Source: Crotalaria pallida (taxonomy: Eukaryota; Streptophyta; Magnoliopsida; Fabales; Fabaceae). From it: a stretch of DNA of 64,000 nucleotides. A program made the translations under genes and the position numbers. Shown here in pieces: positions 47,093 to 58,205 of this stretch (positions are counted from its first letter, which is position 1; the number at the start of each line of letters is the position of its first letter). The notes below the pieces were generated by a model. That model was not told the DNA's origin. It did not search any database and saw only the letters and a list, made by a program, of their open reading frames with translations. The DNA is taken from assembly GCA_037953625.1 (NCBI GenBank), contig CM075654.1, positions 20,577,501 through 20,641,500 of the forward strand, given 5' to 3'.

Positions 47093-47933
47093 TTACAATT
47101 TAGATGTTGCCAAAAGGGGGAGAAAAATTTACTGTTCTATAACTATTTGTATTTCCATCAATTTAAAGGGAGCTGTATTGTGAGGTCTACATGACTGTTA
47201 TTAAATTCTTAGCTATTATGACTGCCTGCATGATTGTTGCTATTTTCCATGAATGTAATGTGTGAGGGAAGCTACAGTATATTCATTTGTCATAACCCGT
47301 GGTTTTGGAGATAAGGGGTTTGTTATCATAAAAATGAGGGACTCTTATAAAGCAATATATTTTGAAGTTGAAATTTTGATGATAACAAATAAAGATCTAA
47401 AGAGGGAAAAGCTCATGCACCGATAACAAGTAGAGATCCTTTGAAGAATCATCCTCATTCATCTAGGAAAACAAATGGAAGGCATAATGTGCACCACTCC
47501 ATCATTCCTTCCTCTAACCACTTATCCCTCAATACTTTGTTCTTACGTAAAAAAATAAATGAAAGGCATGTACTACGAAATAAGATCATGTAACACCGTT
47601 TCAAAGAAAAAAAAGTCTGTAACAATAAAACTATATAATGTTTTACATATTAAATCTAGTGGAAAATAATGGATGGTCTTGGATTAGTAGTCCAAGATAT
47701 ATCTTTGTCGTTAATAGGAGATAATATGAAATGAGTCTATTATAAATCAATAATAAAAATGTAAGATGCAATATTGATCTGAGATATTCGAATAATTTTT
47801 CCAAATCTAGGCTATAATTTAGCAGTAGACGGCTTTATTAACACCATGATCTCAGCACTAGGCACCTTAAAAAATATTACAAGCAAAGGGTCTATCAGTA
47901 TTACAAAACACCCATAGTATCACCTATAAAGAG
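47093..47933. other. Non-coding stretch with probable copia remnant
   Basis: No gene is visible. TAGATGTTGCCAAAAGG followed by GGGAG (47101-47122) resembles the end of a copia pol and purine tract. TTTTGATGATAACAAA (near 47374) also resembles copia LTR-proximal sequence. The remainder up to the F-box gene is AT-rich. Confidence 0.4.
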
Positions 47934-49338
47934 TTAAGTATGTCTAATGATATCAACCCTGACAGGTGGAGAATTTTGAAGTAGGTAACCAACAATCCTG
48001 CTTACTTCCTTGTCAGACGTTATCTTTGCAAATGAAGCCAATTCTACGTTCAGTGACTTCAACCTAATAAAGCGAGGAACTTGTGTTCTTATTGTACGAC
48101 GAAATAGGAGAACCTACACGATTAGAGTGTATTAGCGACAGAATTTAATGAATATTCTGGAAAGGGAAAATTGATTAATGGCAAAAGGTTTGACATTATG
48201 ATGCATGCATATTTTGGGATACTGAAAATATAAAGAGGAGTAAGCATAAAAAAGTGACTTACATTTAGCATCTCAAGAGTAATTGAAGAGGTTGTCATTG
48301 TTGTTGCATCAGAGAAAACTTGAAGCCAACTAATTAAGATTGAACCTTCCCTTGGGATGTCTCTAAAACGAGAAGTTACATCAAAGTTTACTTCTTTGAG
48401 AAAGACAAGATCACACGTAGAGGATAGTGGGTGAACAAGATGCCCACTAACGTTGAGAGTGCTAAGTCTTGGAGTATAAAGCACAACTTTATGATCATGA
48501 GCTTTTTTATTATGTGTTGGAAATGGTTATGGTCAAATGGGTAAGCTTAGAAGTAGATATGTAGAGGCCATTGTCAAAACAATCTATGATCACCAAAGTA
48601 TTCAACATCTTACATGTTGAAAAGGGCTCACAATAGTCATTACTACTCACCTCAAAGCAGACATTCTCAATATGCAAGCTTTCTAATACAGGAAATCCTA
48701 GAGATTTCGGAAGTACAAACTTCTTATCCCAAGTTGATGGATTAGAAATTTTAAGAAACTTCAGAGACTGACAGGAAAAGATGCAAGGGGGAAGCTTTGT
48801 TAACCTGGTATCAAGTTTCAATTGTTGAATACCACGTGAAACAACATACTCAAAAAAGTTATTTAGGATGTCATGATTCATGTAACCAGGGAATCTCAAA
48901 TCAACATCAAGCAAGGAGATAGATCCATCACGATAAGACAAAATTGAAGATACAAATTCGCTAAAAGGAACAATCCCTTGGAAGTGCGAAGAATTCAATT
49001 TCAGAGTTGTGAGGTTTTTCCAAAGGTGCATCCATCTCGTAGACAAGACACAAGTCTGAACAGCATCTTTTGTTTTCATAAAACCCATTATATGCAGCAA
49101 AACAAAATCAGGCAAGTCACTCAACATGTCTTCTGTTTCTACTTCCCTAGGTATTAGTTTCCCCATCTTCAAACCCATTCTGATCAAGATAGAGGGAGAG
49201 ATAAATCATATATTAATACCCTCTTTTACAAATTTATAATAAAAAGAAGAAAAGAAGAACCTAAGCACTGAATAGAATAACATATTATCTTGACCTTCAA
49301 TTAATCATTGAAAACACAAACCTAGACAAAAACATACC
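47934..49338 (-). pseudogene. F-box/LRR gene with FBD-like end, two frame breaks
   Basis: F-box proteins recruit targets to SCF ubiquitin ligases through Skp1. The minus-strand ATG is at 49178. An F-box follows (SDLPDFVLLHIMGFMKTKDAVQTCVLSTRW, about residues 20-50), then leucine-rich repeat-like sequence (LDVDLRFPG, LPPCIFSCQSLKFLKIS, FPVLESLHIENVCFEV). A 5' UTR intron is likely at 49180-49337, with donor AAAG/GTATGT and acceptor GATCAG. The first frame stops at 48510. The protein continues one base out of register (AHDHKVVLYTPRLSTLNVSG) to a donor AAAT/GTAAGT at 48263. A 148-bp intron ends at 48115. The last exon (47934-48114) begins VLLFRRTIRTQVPRFIRL, then needs a one-base shift near 48060 to give SLNVELASF and LLQNSPPVRVDII. 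Two shifts suggest a pseudogene, unless there are sequence errors. Confidence 0.82.
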
Positions 49339-50278
49339 TTTGTTGATGAGGGATTCAATCGGATCACAGTTTAAAGCTTCAGGTTAAGTTTAAAATGTCG
49401 TCGACTGAGAGATCTTGTTTTCTGTGTTTTGATATGATTGTTTATTCTTATATAATTTACTCGATTCTTTAATAGAATTTCGGGTGTTTTTTTCTTATAT
49501 AAAAATATGCCATTTTTTCTTATTCTCAGGGTTTGGCATATGTAGAAATCAATTAAAGGTAATTTCGTAAATGAACCCATTTCTTCCTATGACACACAAT
49601 TATTCTTTTTATTTTTTAAAATTATTTAGTCTTTGCATTGTATTTTCTTATTTAAGAAAATTTTTGACTTCAAATTTATTCAAATACATTAAAAAAATTG
49701 CAAGTCAAAGTTTTTAAAGATGTTTAATAATGGACTATATCAAATTAATTGTAAATATTAATGCCATATAATAAAATGTTAAAGACTAATTTTCATTGAA
49801 TAATACTATATTAATACCATATTAGTAAAATGTCATTTTATATTTGACTCTATAGACACAAAGAAATCTTGAAGGATTGAATATATCAAAAATGTATATT
49901 TGGAGATGCATTAATAAATTGAATTATTTCTTACTTCATATTAATTATTCTTTATTGAAACATACTGATATACTATCAAATATTTTATTTCATTTTTTTA
50001 TATGTCTATATATTATACACATAAATTTGAAACTTTATCGATTAATATTATAACTGTTATTAATGTTGATGATTTGTATTTAATAACAATTTATTCAATT
50101 CATTCTAAAACTACGCTGAAAAAGAGTTATTTTAAACCATAAGAGATGTAAACAAATAACCTAAACACATATTTTTAAGAGAAATGTTTTTTTTATTATT
50201 TTTGTATTTGACAACAAAACCTCTTGGTTCAAAAGGTATTGTATTTTATTTCATTTGGAACAATTTGTATATGGCATA
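49339..50278 (-). promoter_or_regulatory. Upstream region of the F-box gene
   Basis: This is AT-rich and non-coding. The minus strand has TTATATAAG near 49447-49456, about 110 bp upstream of the predicted 5' UTR donor, a plausible TATA box. The rest up to the LTR at 50279 shows nothing I can identify. Confidence 0.4.
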
Positions 50279-51165
50279 TGTAACACCCCAAATTTTAATC
50301 CCTAATTAATGAATGTTTAATTAATAAATTTATTTATAATTAATTACTTTTATTTTAATCCTCAATTAATTATGTGTTTTGTGTGTGTGCAATTGATGAA
50401 TGAGAATGCATGAAAGATAATTTGAAAATCATTAATATGTGAAAGTAAGGTTTTTGCATATTAGTCCCTGTTTTAGGACCTAGAAGTAATATTAGGAAGG
50501 TTTTGGAGGGAAAGGAAATAAAATAACTATTTTTCAAATTCTGGCCAAAAGACTCGAGTCTTTTCGAAAAGACTCGAGTATTCTGGACAGATATGCACGA
50601 GTTAGTGCGTTTGGTGAGTCACCCACTCGAATATCCCACGAGTTGACACAAAATCAACCCATAAAGGTGACCCTAATGTCGTGTCGAGCCGCATGATTGC
50701 TTGGCCTTGCTATATAAGCTCTTGGTTGACGAATCAACCAACCATTTTTGCCATTTTCGTGAAGAATCCGTGTTTACGGTTCATAACTTTCTCTCTTCGA
50801 TTCTCTATCGTTTCTAACAGTTGATACGAAAACCATACACCATTGTAAAGGTCACATCATGAGCTTTACAAAGACACAAAAATCGTGAGTTGAGGCTGAG
50901 TGTGGATTGAGAATGAGGTTGATCTTTTGGTGGTGTAGAAGCTGCCTTAGTTTCTTGGAGCTTACTTTGGTCTTCAATTTTGGTAATCTCAAGCAACCAT
51001 TCCATTTCAAACTTGTTTCTTTAGTTAGTACATGTTGCACAGAATCTAGAGAAACTAATTTCCCCAATTTTCATTATTGTCTCAGGTGTCAATCGATTCG
51101 GTTTTGATACTCTGTTGATAATTTCTCTGTTCAGTGAGGAGCTAGTGGAATTAAGTGGTGGTAGT
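50279..51165 (+). repeat. Tekay-like LTR fragment (5' part)
   Basis: It starts TGTAACACCCC. It has a U3 pair of CTCGAG palindromes (50552/50572), TATATAAG (50711), a leader hairpin (50843-50871, one mismatch) and a donor TTTTG/GTAATC at 50983. It is cut near 51165 by a copia LTR. The right boundary is approximate. Confidence 0.75.
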
Positions 51166-52337
51166 TGTTACAATGCAAGAAGGATAAATATAAAAACAAC
51201 GCACATGCAACAATAACAACGGAAAATAAAGAGATAAGGGATAGAGAGATTGCACCAGATATTTTATACTGGTTCAGCCTTTCTAGCGACTGACCTACGT
51301 TCAGTCCCCAAGCAACCCGCTTGAGCTTTTATCAATTATAATCAAGAACGCAATTACAACCAGAGGATGCCACACCCTCACACTAAGGTAGCCTATCTAC
51401 TAGGTGCCTCACTGTTTGTCTAGCCACTACCCCAGATACACAACAAAGGTTCCTCAACCTATACAATGCCAACGCCACACGTTCGAACTAGGGAGTTACT
51501 CCTTAATAACTAAGGGATCACACACCCCTTTACAAAAATGGTTGAGATATGAACGGTTAGTACAAGAACTATAGTGCACTCTATGTAGTGCAGATACAAC
51601 AAGGAAGCTTCTAGCAATATTGTGTTCTAAATAACACGGATACAACAATTAAGTTCTAATGGCTATGGTAATTGTTTCACTATAGCATAGGTCACACACT
51701 CAGAGAATATGGAGAAGAAGAAGAATAGAGCGTGAAAAACGTTTTCTCAAAAAATGTGATCAAAAGAGTTTTTTTTGGAAGAGAGAAAACCTTTCTTAAA
51801 GAAAAGATTTGGTTTAGAAGATTTGAATTTTGAATTTGAAAAATAAAATCAGAATCAAATCAAAAATGATTTTGGAAATAAATCAAATTCAAAATCAAAA
51901 TCAAATCAAAAACGATTTTGGAAATAAAATAAAATTAGTTTTAAAATAAAAAACATATCAAAGAGATTTAAAAAATAAATCCAAGATTTGATTCTTAAAA
52001 CAAATAAGGAAGTATTTCCAAATAATATTTAAATTCGTATTTTTTAAAATAAATCAGAATCAATTATGTAAAAACAAATATGGAAACATTTAAGATTGAT
52101 TCTTACACGGATTTCAATAAAACTTAAAGGTAATCGATTACATGAAAGAGGTAATGGATTATCTTCTTTCTGTGAAAAATAGTGAAATTAATTTTTAAAA
52201 AAGTAATCGATTATTTAAAACAAGGTAATCGATTAACATCTTCTTGTGAGAAAGGTAATCGATAATCGATTAATTTCAAATAAAATTCCTAGATCACAAC
52301 TTAGAAACATAATAATCGATTATCCAGGAGAGGTAAT
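51166..52337 (-). repeat. Copia LTR fragment related to 30018-31627
   Basis: It shares the TTTATACTGGTTCAG-like and CTTTCTAGCGA segments and the TAATCGATTA palindrome pairs (about 52133-52330). It is truncated on the right by the LTR at 52338, inserted after GTAAT inside one of these palindromes. The left boundary is approximate. Confidence 0.65.
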
Positions 52338-53995
52338 TGTAACACCCGAATTTTCGTCTTCTGAATATTAAATAAATTAATTTCAATAGTAATGATATAA
52401 TTAATTTATGTTGATTCAAAAGCTTCATTTTTTACATTATGTACTTTAAGATATATAAGAATAGGTAATATATTTTTATATATTAAATTTGTACAAAAAT
52501 ATTAGTTTTGCAATTCAGTCCATAGGGTAGGACCTAATTGCAATATTGAAAAGGTTTTTGGAGGGAAGTTATTTAAAATATAAATTTTTGGAAATTTTCA
52601 TCGTGCTAATCGATTACCACGACTTGGTAATCGGTTACCAAAGTGCAGAACAGCTAGGGTTGAGTACGTATGGTGAGTCATTTCCCTTGGATCCCAAAAT
52701 TGACACGAATCAAGCTCCAAGATACGTCCTTGGACTCGTGTCGCACTGCATGAACATCAAATTTATCTATATAAGGCTTATGGTTGAAGGATTTGTGTCG
52801 TTTTTGCTAAGTTTGGGGTTGAATCTCTGTTAACGTTTCTTAACTTTGAACCTTCGATTCTCCTTCGATTTTGAGAGTTAGATCATGAGTTATACACCTT
52901 TGTAACGCTTGAATCATGAGCTTTACATAGCTACCAAATTTGTGAACTGAAAGTGAGTGTAGAGCAAGTTGTGAGCTTGGGAAGTTGGGTGTTCGAATAT
53001 GTCAAACCAGATTTCCGAGTTGAGGAGCTGACTTTGAGCTTTGATTATGGTAAGCTCAAGTTTCCTCTTGATCTGAAACCTGTTTGATTTCAAAGTTTAT
53101 GTTGCATAGAATGTAATTTAACCTTTTTCCCCAAATGTTATGCATGTTTGATGGATCAATTTCTCTGGTCTTGTGACCTTGCTGAGACTGCTCTGCATGC
53201 ATGAAGCTGAAAAGGATTTTGTTAAAATTGGAGTTTGACAGTTTCTCTGAGTCAAGCCTCTGTTCAAACACAAACCTAAGGTATGGGGGAAGCTTACCAT
53301 TTGCTAGAATGAGAATGAAATGCAGTGGGACATAGGATGAGCCACCATGAGGCTTTAAGGGCTTAGTTCGAAATAGGACTTTGGCTTTGAGGCCAATCTG
53401 AGCCATAAGACTTGTTTGAATAAGTTTGAATTGATGCATGTGAACTTAATTGATGTTGAAACCTTGTTAAAAATGAGTATATGTGAAATTGATACTTGAA
53501 GTTGTTGAATTTCATGTTTTTATGCATAATGAAATGGATTTGGGTAATTTCTGAGAATTGATGTGTTCTCTGTACTTAAGCAAGTTCTATTTGATGCATG
53601 CATGCTGTATAAACATTGAATCCATGAATTAATTGAGTATTTTGTGTTTTGACACTATGAGTTGTTGATTTACATGTTTTAATGCATAATTATGCGAATT
53701 TATGTAATCTCTGTGGATTAATGTGATTTCAGTACTTGAACATGCTCAAAATGTGTTTTGTCAACTCTGTGAATGTTTGGTTTAAGTTAATTTTGGTTAG
53801 AAATGAAAATGGTATGTTAAAACCCATTTTTCAGTGTTATGCTATCATGAATAATCGATTACCACGACCTGGTAATCGATTATCATGCTGAGTTCTGACA
53901 TATCATGTGAAAATAGACGTGATAATCTATTATCAATGCTGAAAATGCTTAAAAATGCCATTTTAATTTCTGAACCATTATTGTTTAACTTAAAT
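52338..53995 (+). repeat. Tekay-like LTR fragment using ATCGAT palindromes
   Basis: It starts TGTAACACCCG. It has a U3 pair (52607/52628), TATATAAG (52769), a leader hairpin (52901-52927, one mismatch), a donor ATTATG/GTAAGC at 53050 and an intron pair (53852/53873). It is lost near 53995, before any ORF. The right boundary is approximate. Confidence 0.7.
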
Positions 53996-54889
53996 TAAAT
54001 TCTTGGACATGATAAATGACTGAAATACTTCAATGCTTCATTCTTTTCCAATTTCTTCACTTTCTTAAACTTCTCAAAACATGCATCATACTCAATCATC
54101 ATTTTGCACGACCCATAATTATTCTCTCCTATATTTTTACCCTTCATTATTATTCACAAATTTTCGACCTTTCACACTTTCATTCTTTTATCACATCTTA
54201 CGTTTTCTTTACTCGGTCTCTGTCCCCTTTTGATTCATCTTTTACATGTCTTACACTTTTTATGCTTGGCCGCGCACACCCCGTGTACGTCTTACGCCTT
54301 TATTCTCGGTCATGGAGTGTCCATCGCTGCGCGCACCCCCGCGTGCGTGATGCGCATCTTACAGCTGCGCATCTCGTGCGACTTACGCGATCAATGCACA
54401 CGCCCAGCGCACGTCTTCTATGACCCGGAGCACGTCCAACCGACTTCTTCTATGGAGTTGATGAGTGTCCATCACTACACACACCCTCGCGTATGTGATG
54501 CGTGTCTGACAGCTGCACATCTCGGTGTCTTACGCGATCAATGCACACGCCCAGCATGCGTCTTCTATGACCAGGAGCACATCCTAACCGATTCCATTGC
54601 TCGGAACCCTGTGTGAGTCATAACTGCCCGCAACCCCGCATACGTGTTGTGCGTCTTACAGCTGCGCCTCTCGGCGTCTTAAGCGATCAATGCATACACC
54701 CAGTGCGCGTCTTCTATGACCCGTCTCACACATCCATTTCTCCTTTACATAATCTTTTATCTTTAGTCATTTTCTCCTGGATTCTCTCGGCTCATTGTCC
54801 CCATTTACTCTCTTACTTGTCTTCTTATTACAATTACTGTTCTTTAGATGTTATCCCTCAGTTATCAACTTTTACGCATGTGACGCTCT
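53996..54889. repeat. GC-rich ~149-bp tandem repeat in pyrimidine-rich DNA
   Basis: About three units lie from 54318 to 54730 (GCGTGCGTG at 54341, related sites at 54489 and 54638). Each contains ATCAATGCACACGCCCAG-like and CTTCTATGACC segments. Flanks are C/T-rich. Long open frames at 54016-54897 arise from this repeat and pyrimidine bias. I see no protein family. Confidence 0.6.
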
Positions 54890-55515
54890 CTTTTTAACTT
54901 GAAAATAATTAATATTTCCAATTAATTGAATACTTGCTATCAAACTTTGGACTAGAAAATTTTTCCTTTTAAAACTAGTATTTGCTCGTTCATAAATCCT
55001 TTTTAACATAAACCATTTTTGAATTCGGCGTAGTAATATCTTAGATTCGAAAAGGGCTCTCGAGATGACATTTCCTTAATTATAGAAAATATTGTTCGTA
55101 GTGAATATTAAAACATACCATTTGTCTCTCGAGTTGAATTTGAATATAATAAGCATAAACTTATCGCCGAATCCTTTCTTAATAGAAATCAGAGTTCGCG
55201 GAAGTAAAAGTAATACTTATGGGGCACTACTGAGGTAAAGAAACATCATATATATATAAGTCATAATATAAACCCCATCAGTACAGTCAGTAGCAAGTGA
55301 TAAAAAGTCGAGATAGCAAGTTTTGATGAAACATATACAGACCAGCTGCATAAAATAAAAGCTCACTCTAAGACCTCTCAGATATATACAATATATATAA
55401 CAAAACCCAAATAGAAGTCCCAGAGAAAGTCATCCGTGTCCTCAGCAGCTCCTCAGATCCTCCACAGCTCTATCCCTAGGATCTAGGATCCAAAACATCT
55501 ACGCTATGCAAGCTC

Positions 55516-55989
55516 CTATGAACCAGCGGGTCCACCTCTAGCAGAAACAGTCGGCTCAACATGCACCTCCTCCTCGCTCTCATCCTCCACAGGGTCCTCC
55601 TCGACCTCGCCCGACTGTGTAGAGACCCCACCACTGGGTCTAAGGTCTGCAGAAGCAGTCCTATCCAAGTCAGTCGGACCAGGAGAAGGAGTCTCCTCAG
55701 TGACAACTCTATGGGAGGAAGGATGGGAACGAGTGGCAGCTCTAAAATGAAACCTATGAAAACGATGCATAGGTCGAGCCGGGGGTGGTCCTCTATATGT
55801 ATAAAAAGGTGTAACATGCATAGTGTAGACTAAGGGAATCCTAAATCGACGAGGTCGCACTCGCACCAGAGGGTTAGGGTGGTAGAGAGTGATCTCATCC
55901 TCCCCCTCAAAAGTGGCACGGTGCTCCTCATACATCCATATGCCACTAGGGATAGGGCGTATCTCGATGCAAGCTAGGTATCTGGCCAT
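55516..55989 (-). CDS. LTR-encoded protein of unknown function, intact copy 5
   Basis: This is an open frame of 157 codons plus stop on the minus strand, of the same unrecognised family as 37611-38081. ATG 55989 lies 3 nt after the acceptor GTTTAG/GTG. The N-terminal half keeps YLACIEIRP, the EGEDEITLYHPNPL core, RPRRFRIP and PFYTYRGPPPARP. The C-terminal half is acidic (EEDPVEDESEEE) and not alignable in detail. Its LTR belongs to a different subfamily (ACCGGT rather than CTCGAG palindromes), and surrounding non-coding DNA is hard to align. The conserved protein therefore suggests constraint. No enzyme motif, zinc finger or membrane segment is visible. Confidence 0.6.
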   Translation of the reverse strand: MARYLACIEIRPIPSGIWMYEEHRATFEGEDEITLYHPNPLVRVRPRRFRIPLVYTMHVTPFYTYRGPPPARPMHRFHRFHFRAATRSHPSSHRVVTEETPSPGPTDLDRTASADLRPSGGVSTQSGEVEEDPVEDESEEEVHVEPTVSARGGPAGS

Positions 55990-56180
55990 CACCTAAACAG
56001 GGCACAGGGAGTAAGTATACACATATACATAATTGATAAAGACTAAAATTACAATCACAAATATATCATGGACAGATCATAATGCAAATACATATGAGCA
56101 CACTAGTTTTCAACATTATAACTCTTATAATGCAAGTGGCATGATGTATGATTTTCTATCCACAACTGAGGCCTCTAAAA

Positions 56181-56412
56181 GTCCATCTTGGACGTCCATC
56201 CAATACACTCTTGTGTTCCCGAAACACCGACATTTGTTCCCAGAACATAATGCCGAACCATACTTGGATAATAAGCATCACTCCCGGAGTGTGCACCACA
56301 TTCCCAGAACGCATAAAAACCAGGTCCCGGACACTGGCCACATATCTATAATGTGTCATCAAGTAGGTTATAATTTGGTACTCCCGGAGTACCCTCCTCA
56401 TATTCCCAGAAT
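56181..56412 (-). repeat. Mini-hairpin array with CCCRG loops
   Basis: On the plus strand these are GTGTT/AACAC around CCCGA (56213-56227), TGTT/AACA around CCCAG (56235-56247), CACT/AGTG around CCCGG (56279-56291), GGTACT/AGTACC around CCCGG (56377-56393), ATT/AAT around CCCAG (56402-56412), and a bulged CCAG/CTGG around GT-CCCGG-AC near 56320-56338. Confidence 0.8.
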
Positions 56413-56664
56413 TTGATAAACGTTCCTACCAACCAGACTTCCAGTCTATATGGATGCACAAATATCAGGGTTGGTTTTATCTTTACATTAATTAATGTGA
56501 TTTAGAAATATTCCAATTTCCCTTTTGAATGATTTATTTGAGGCATACACTTTGGCATAAAATTCTCCTTTGAATTTTCTCAAAACATGCCCTGAAACTT
56601 AGATTGGGTAAAACAAATCAATGGTATTCAAAAACTTAACTTTTTATTTTTCATATTCAGGTAC

Positions 56665-57073
56665 TAACCGGTTACAGTTTCAGGCTAACCGGTTATAATT
56701 ACAGACCTGAACTGTTTACCATTGCAATTCAGAAAAACCCTTTTTCTTGAATTCCCTACCCAATCCATAAACAAGTTAAACATTGTTTTGAGCCTGAAAA
56801 ATCACAGTTTTCATCATTCAAAAGTTCCGATCACATTCTGTGTCCAATAAAGTATAATTTCCTCTTGAAATTATTCCATTAATTTAAGGTATTAACCCTT
56901 TACCTTAAAATCTGAAACAAAAAAGTATTGTTACCTCATTTTCAGATTCTTTCCAGTGAAATTAAGGTATAGATTTGAGTAAAATTAGTGAAACTTCAGG
57001 ACTGTTTCATAAACTAATTTTCTTTTGAAATTCTGCAGTGTCTAACCGGTTACGAATATCGAGTAACCGGTTA
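56665..57073 (-). repeat. Intron pairs of TAACCGGTTA palindromes
   Basis: Pairs start at 56665/56686 and 57043/57064, both spaced 21 bp. Confidence 0.8.
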
Positions 57074-58133
57074 GATTATGCAGTCAGTCCTTCAAAATAA
57101 GGGTTTTAACACATCATTTTCTTTAATTCTCAAATCTAACCATTATTCATCATTCAACAGGGTTCATATACCTTAAACAAACATGTTTCATCACAGAAAC
57201 CAAATTCAAAGTGCATGCATCAAGCTTTTTGCATCAAATTGCATAAAAATTCACATAAACACAATTTAATACAACAAAACTTATCATAAGCATTTAAATC
57301 CAGAATTCAGTATCAATATACTTTGCATGCATCAACATAAAGTTGCTCAAAACAACATTGAGCAAGAATTTGGCCTCCAAGCCTTTGTGCCATATTGCAC
57401 ATAATGCCCTTTTTGAGTTTTGTTAACTCAAATCCTAAATCACTTGAATTTTAGTCTAAGTCTAGTATAAGGTAGACTTCTCCCATACCTCTAAGTTGAT
57501 TTTGATGAGAATTACCACTGTACTTGAAGAATAATCCACAGATTTCCCACAACTCACAGCTTTGCTCTCAGCCACGAATTTCACCAACAAGGTCAAAAGA
57601 CCAGAAGTTTTGACATAGCAAATGGCCAAAGAAATTGGGGAAAACAGTTAAGACTCAAAATAGGTAACATGCACTAGAGAATCAAAGAGATTTGAGGCTA
57701 AATGGTGGACTGTACTTACCAAACTCAAAGCTGGAATTCAGCTTCCAGAACAGGGAATGACAGAGAACTCAGTTTCCAACTGCTAGATTCCAAACTTGAT
57801 TTCTCCTTCCACACGAACACTCAGCTCTCAAATCTTATATCAATGGAAACCCTTGAATCAAGCTTTCCAGAAGTGTGTTTTTTGCTCTCTAACACTCAAG
57901 AACCAAAACGAATTGAACAGGGCGATTATGAAACCCTAAAACACAGCCTCCCCCAAAATCAGAGCATCAACAACCCCATTCTTCAGCAATTCCTCTATAT
58001 ATAGACTAATAACGATTACATGCACACTGACGCGTGGTTTTCCACTTGATTCAAGCTGTAATCGTGGCGAATTCGGGATTAATCAAGTGATTACTCATCA
58101 AAATCCACTAACCCAGTTTCTGGGTTCATCGTC

Positions 58134-58164
58134 TAACCGGTTACAGGGCATTACTAACCGGTTA
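58134..58164 (-). promoter_or_regulatory. U3 palindrome pair (ACCGGT type), 21-bp spacing
   Basis: Perfect TAACCGGTTA sites start at 58134 and 58155. Confidence 0.75.
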
Positions 58165-58205
58165 GATTAGTACAAAATTTAAAAATTAATATTTTTAAAT
58201 CTTTC

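Larger units (their letters stand above)
55993..57720 (-). other. Predicted LTR leader intron (1728 bp)
   Basis: On the minus strand the donor is GTTTG/GTAAGT and the acceptor is TTTAG. It fits the sizes of the other LTR introns (1558, 1668 and 1692 bp). Confidence 0.6.
54890..58205 (-). repeat. Antisense Tekay-like LTR using ACCGGT palindromes
   Basis: It has a U3 pair (58134/58155), a TATA box (57994-58007), a degenerate leader hairpin (57844-57869), a donor at 57720, an acceptor ending at 55993 (intron 1728 bp), a palindrome array, a mini-hairpin array and an intact ORF. The start of the LTR is cut at 58206 by another element. The left end is approximate. Confidence 0.75.

Noticed and set aside
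30018..52337. The two copia LTRs as the ends of a single element
   Set aside because: They are clearly diverged, lie in different host LTRs, and no copia pol lies between them.
54016..54897. Three long frames with His/Arg-rich repeats
   Set aside because: They follow the ~149-bp tandem repeat and C/T bias; there is no splice or start context and the frame changes between units.
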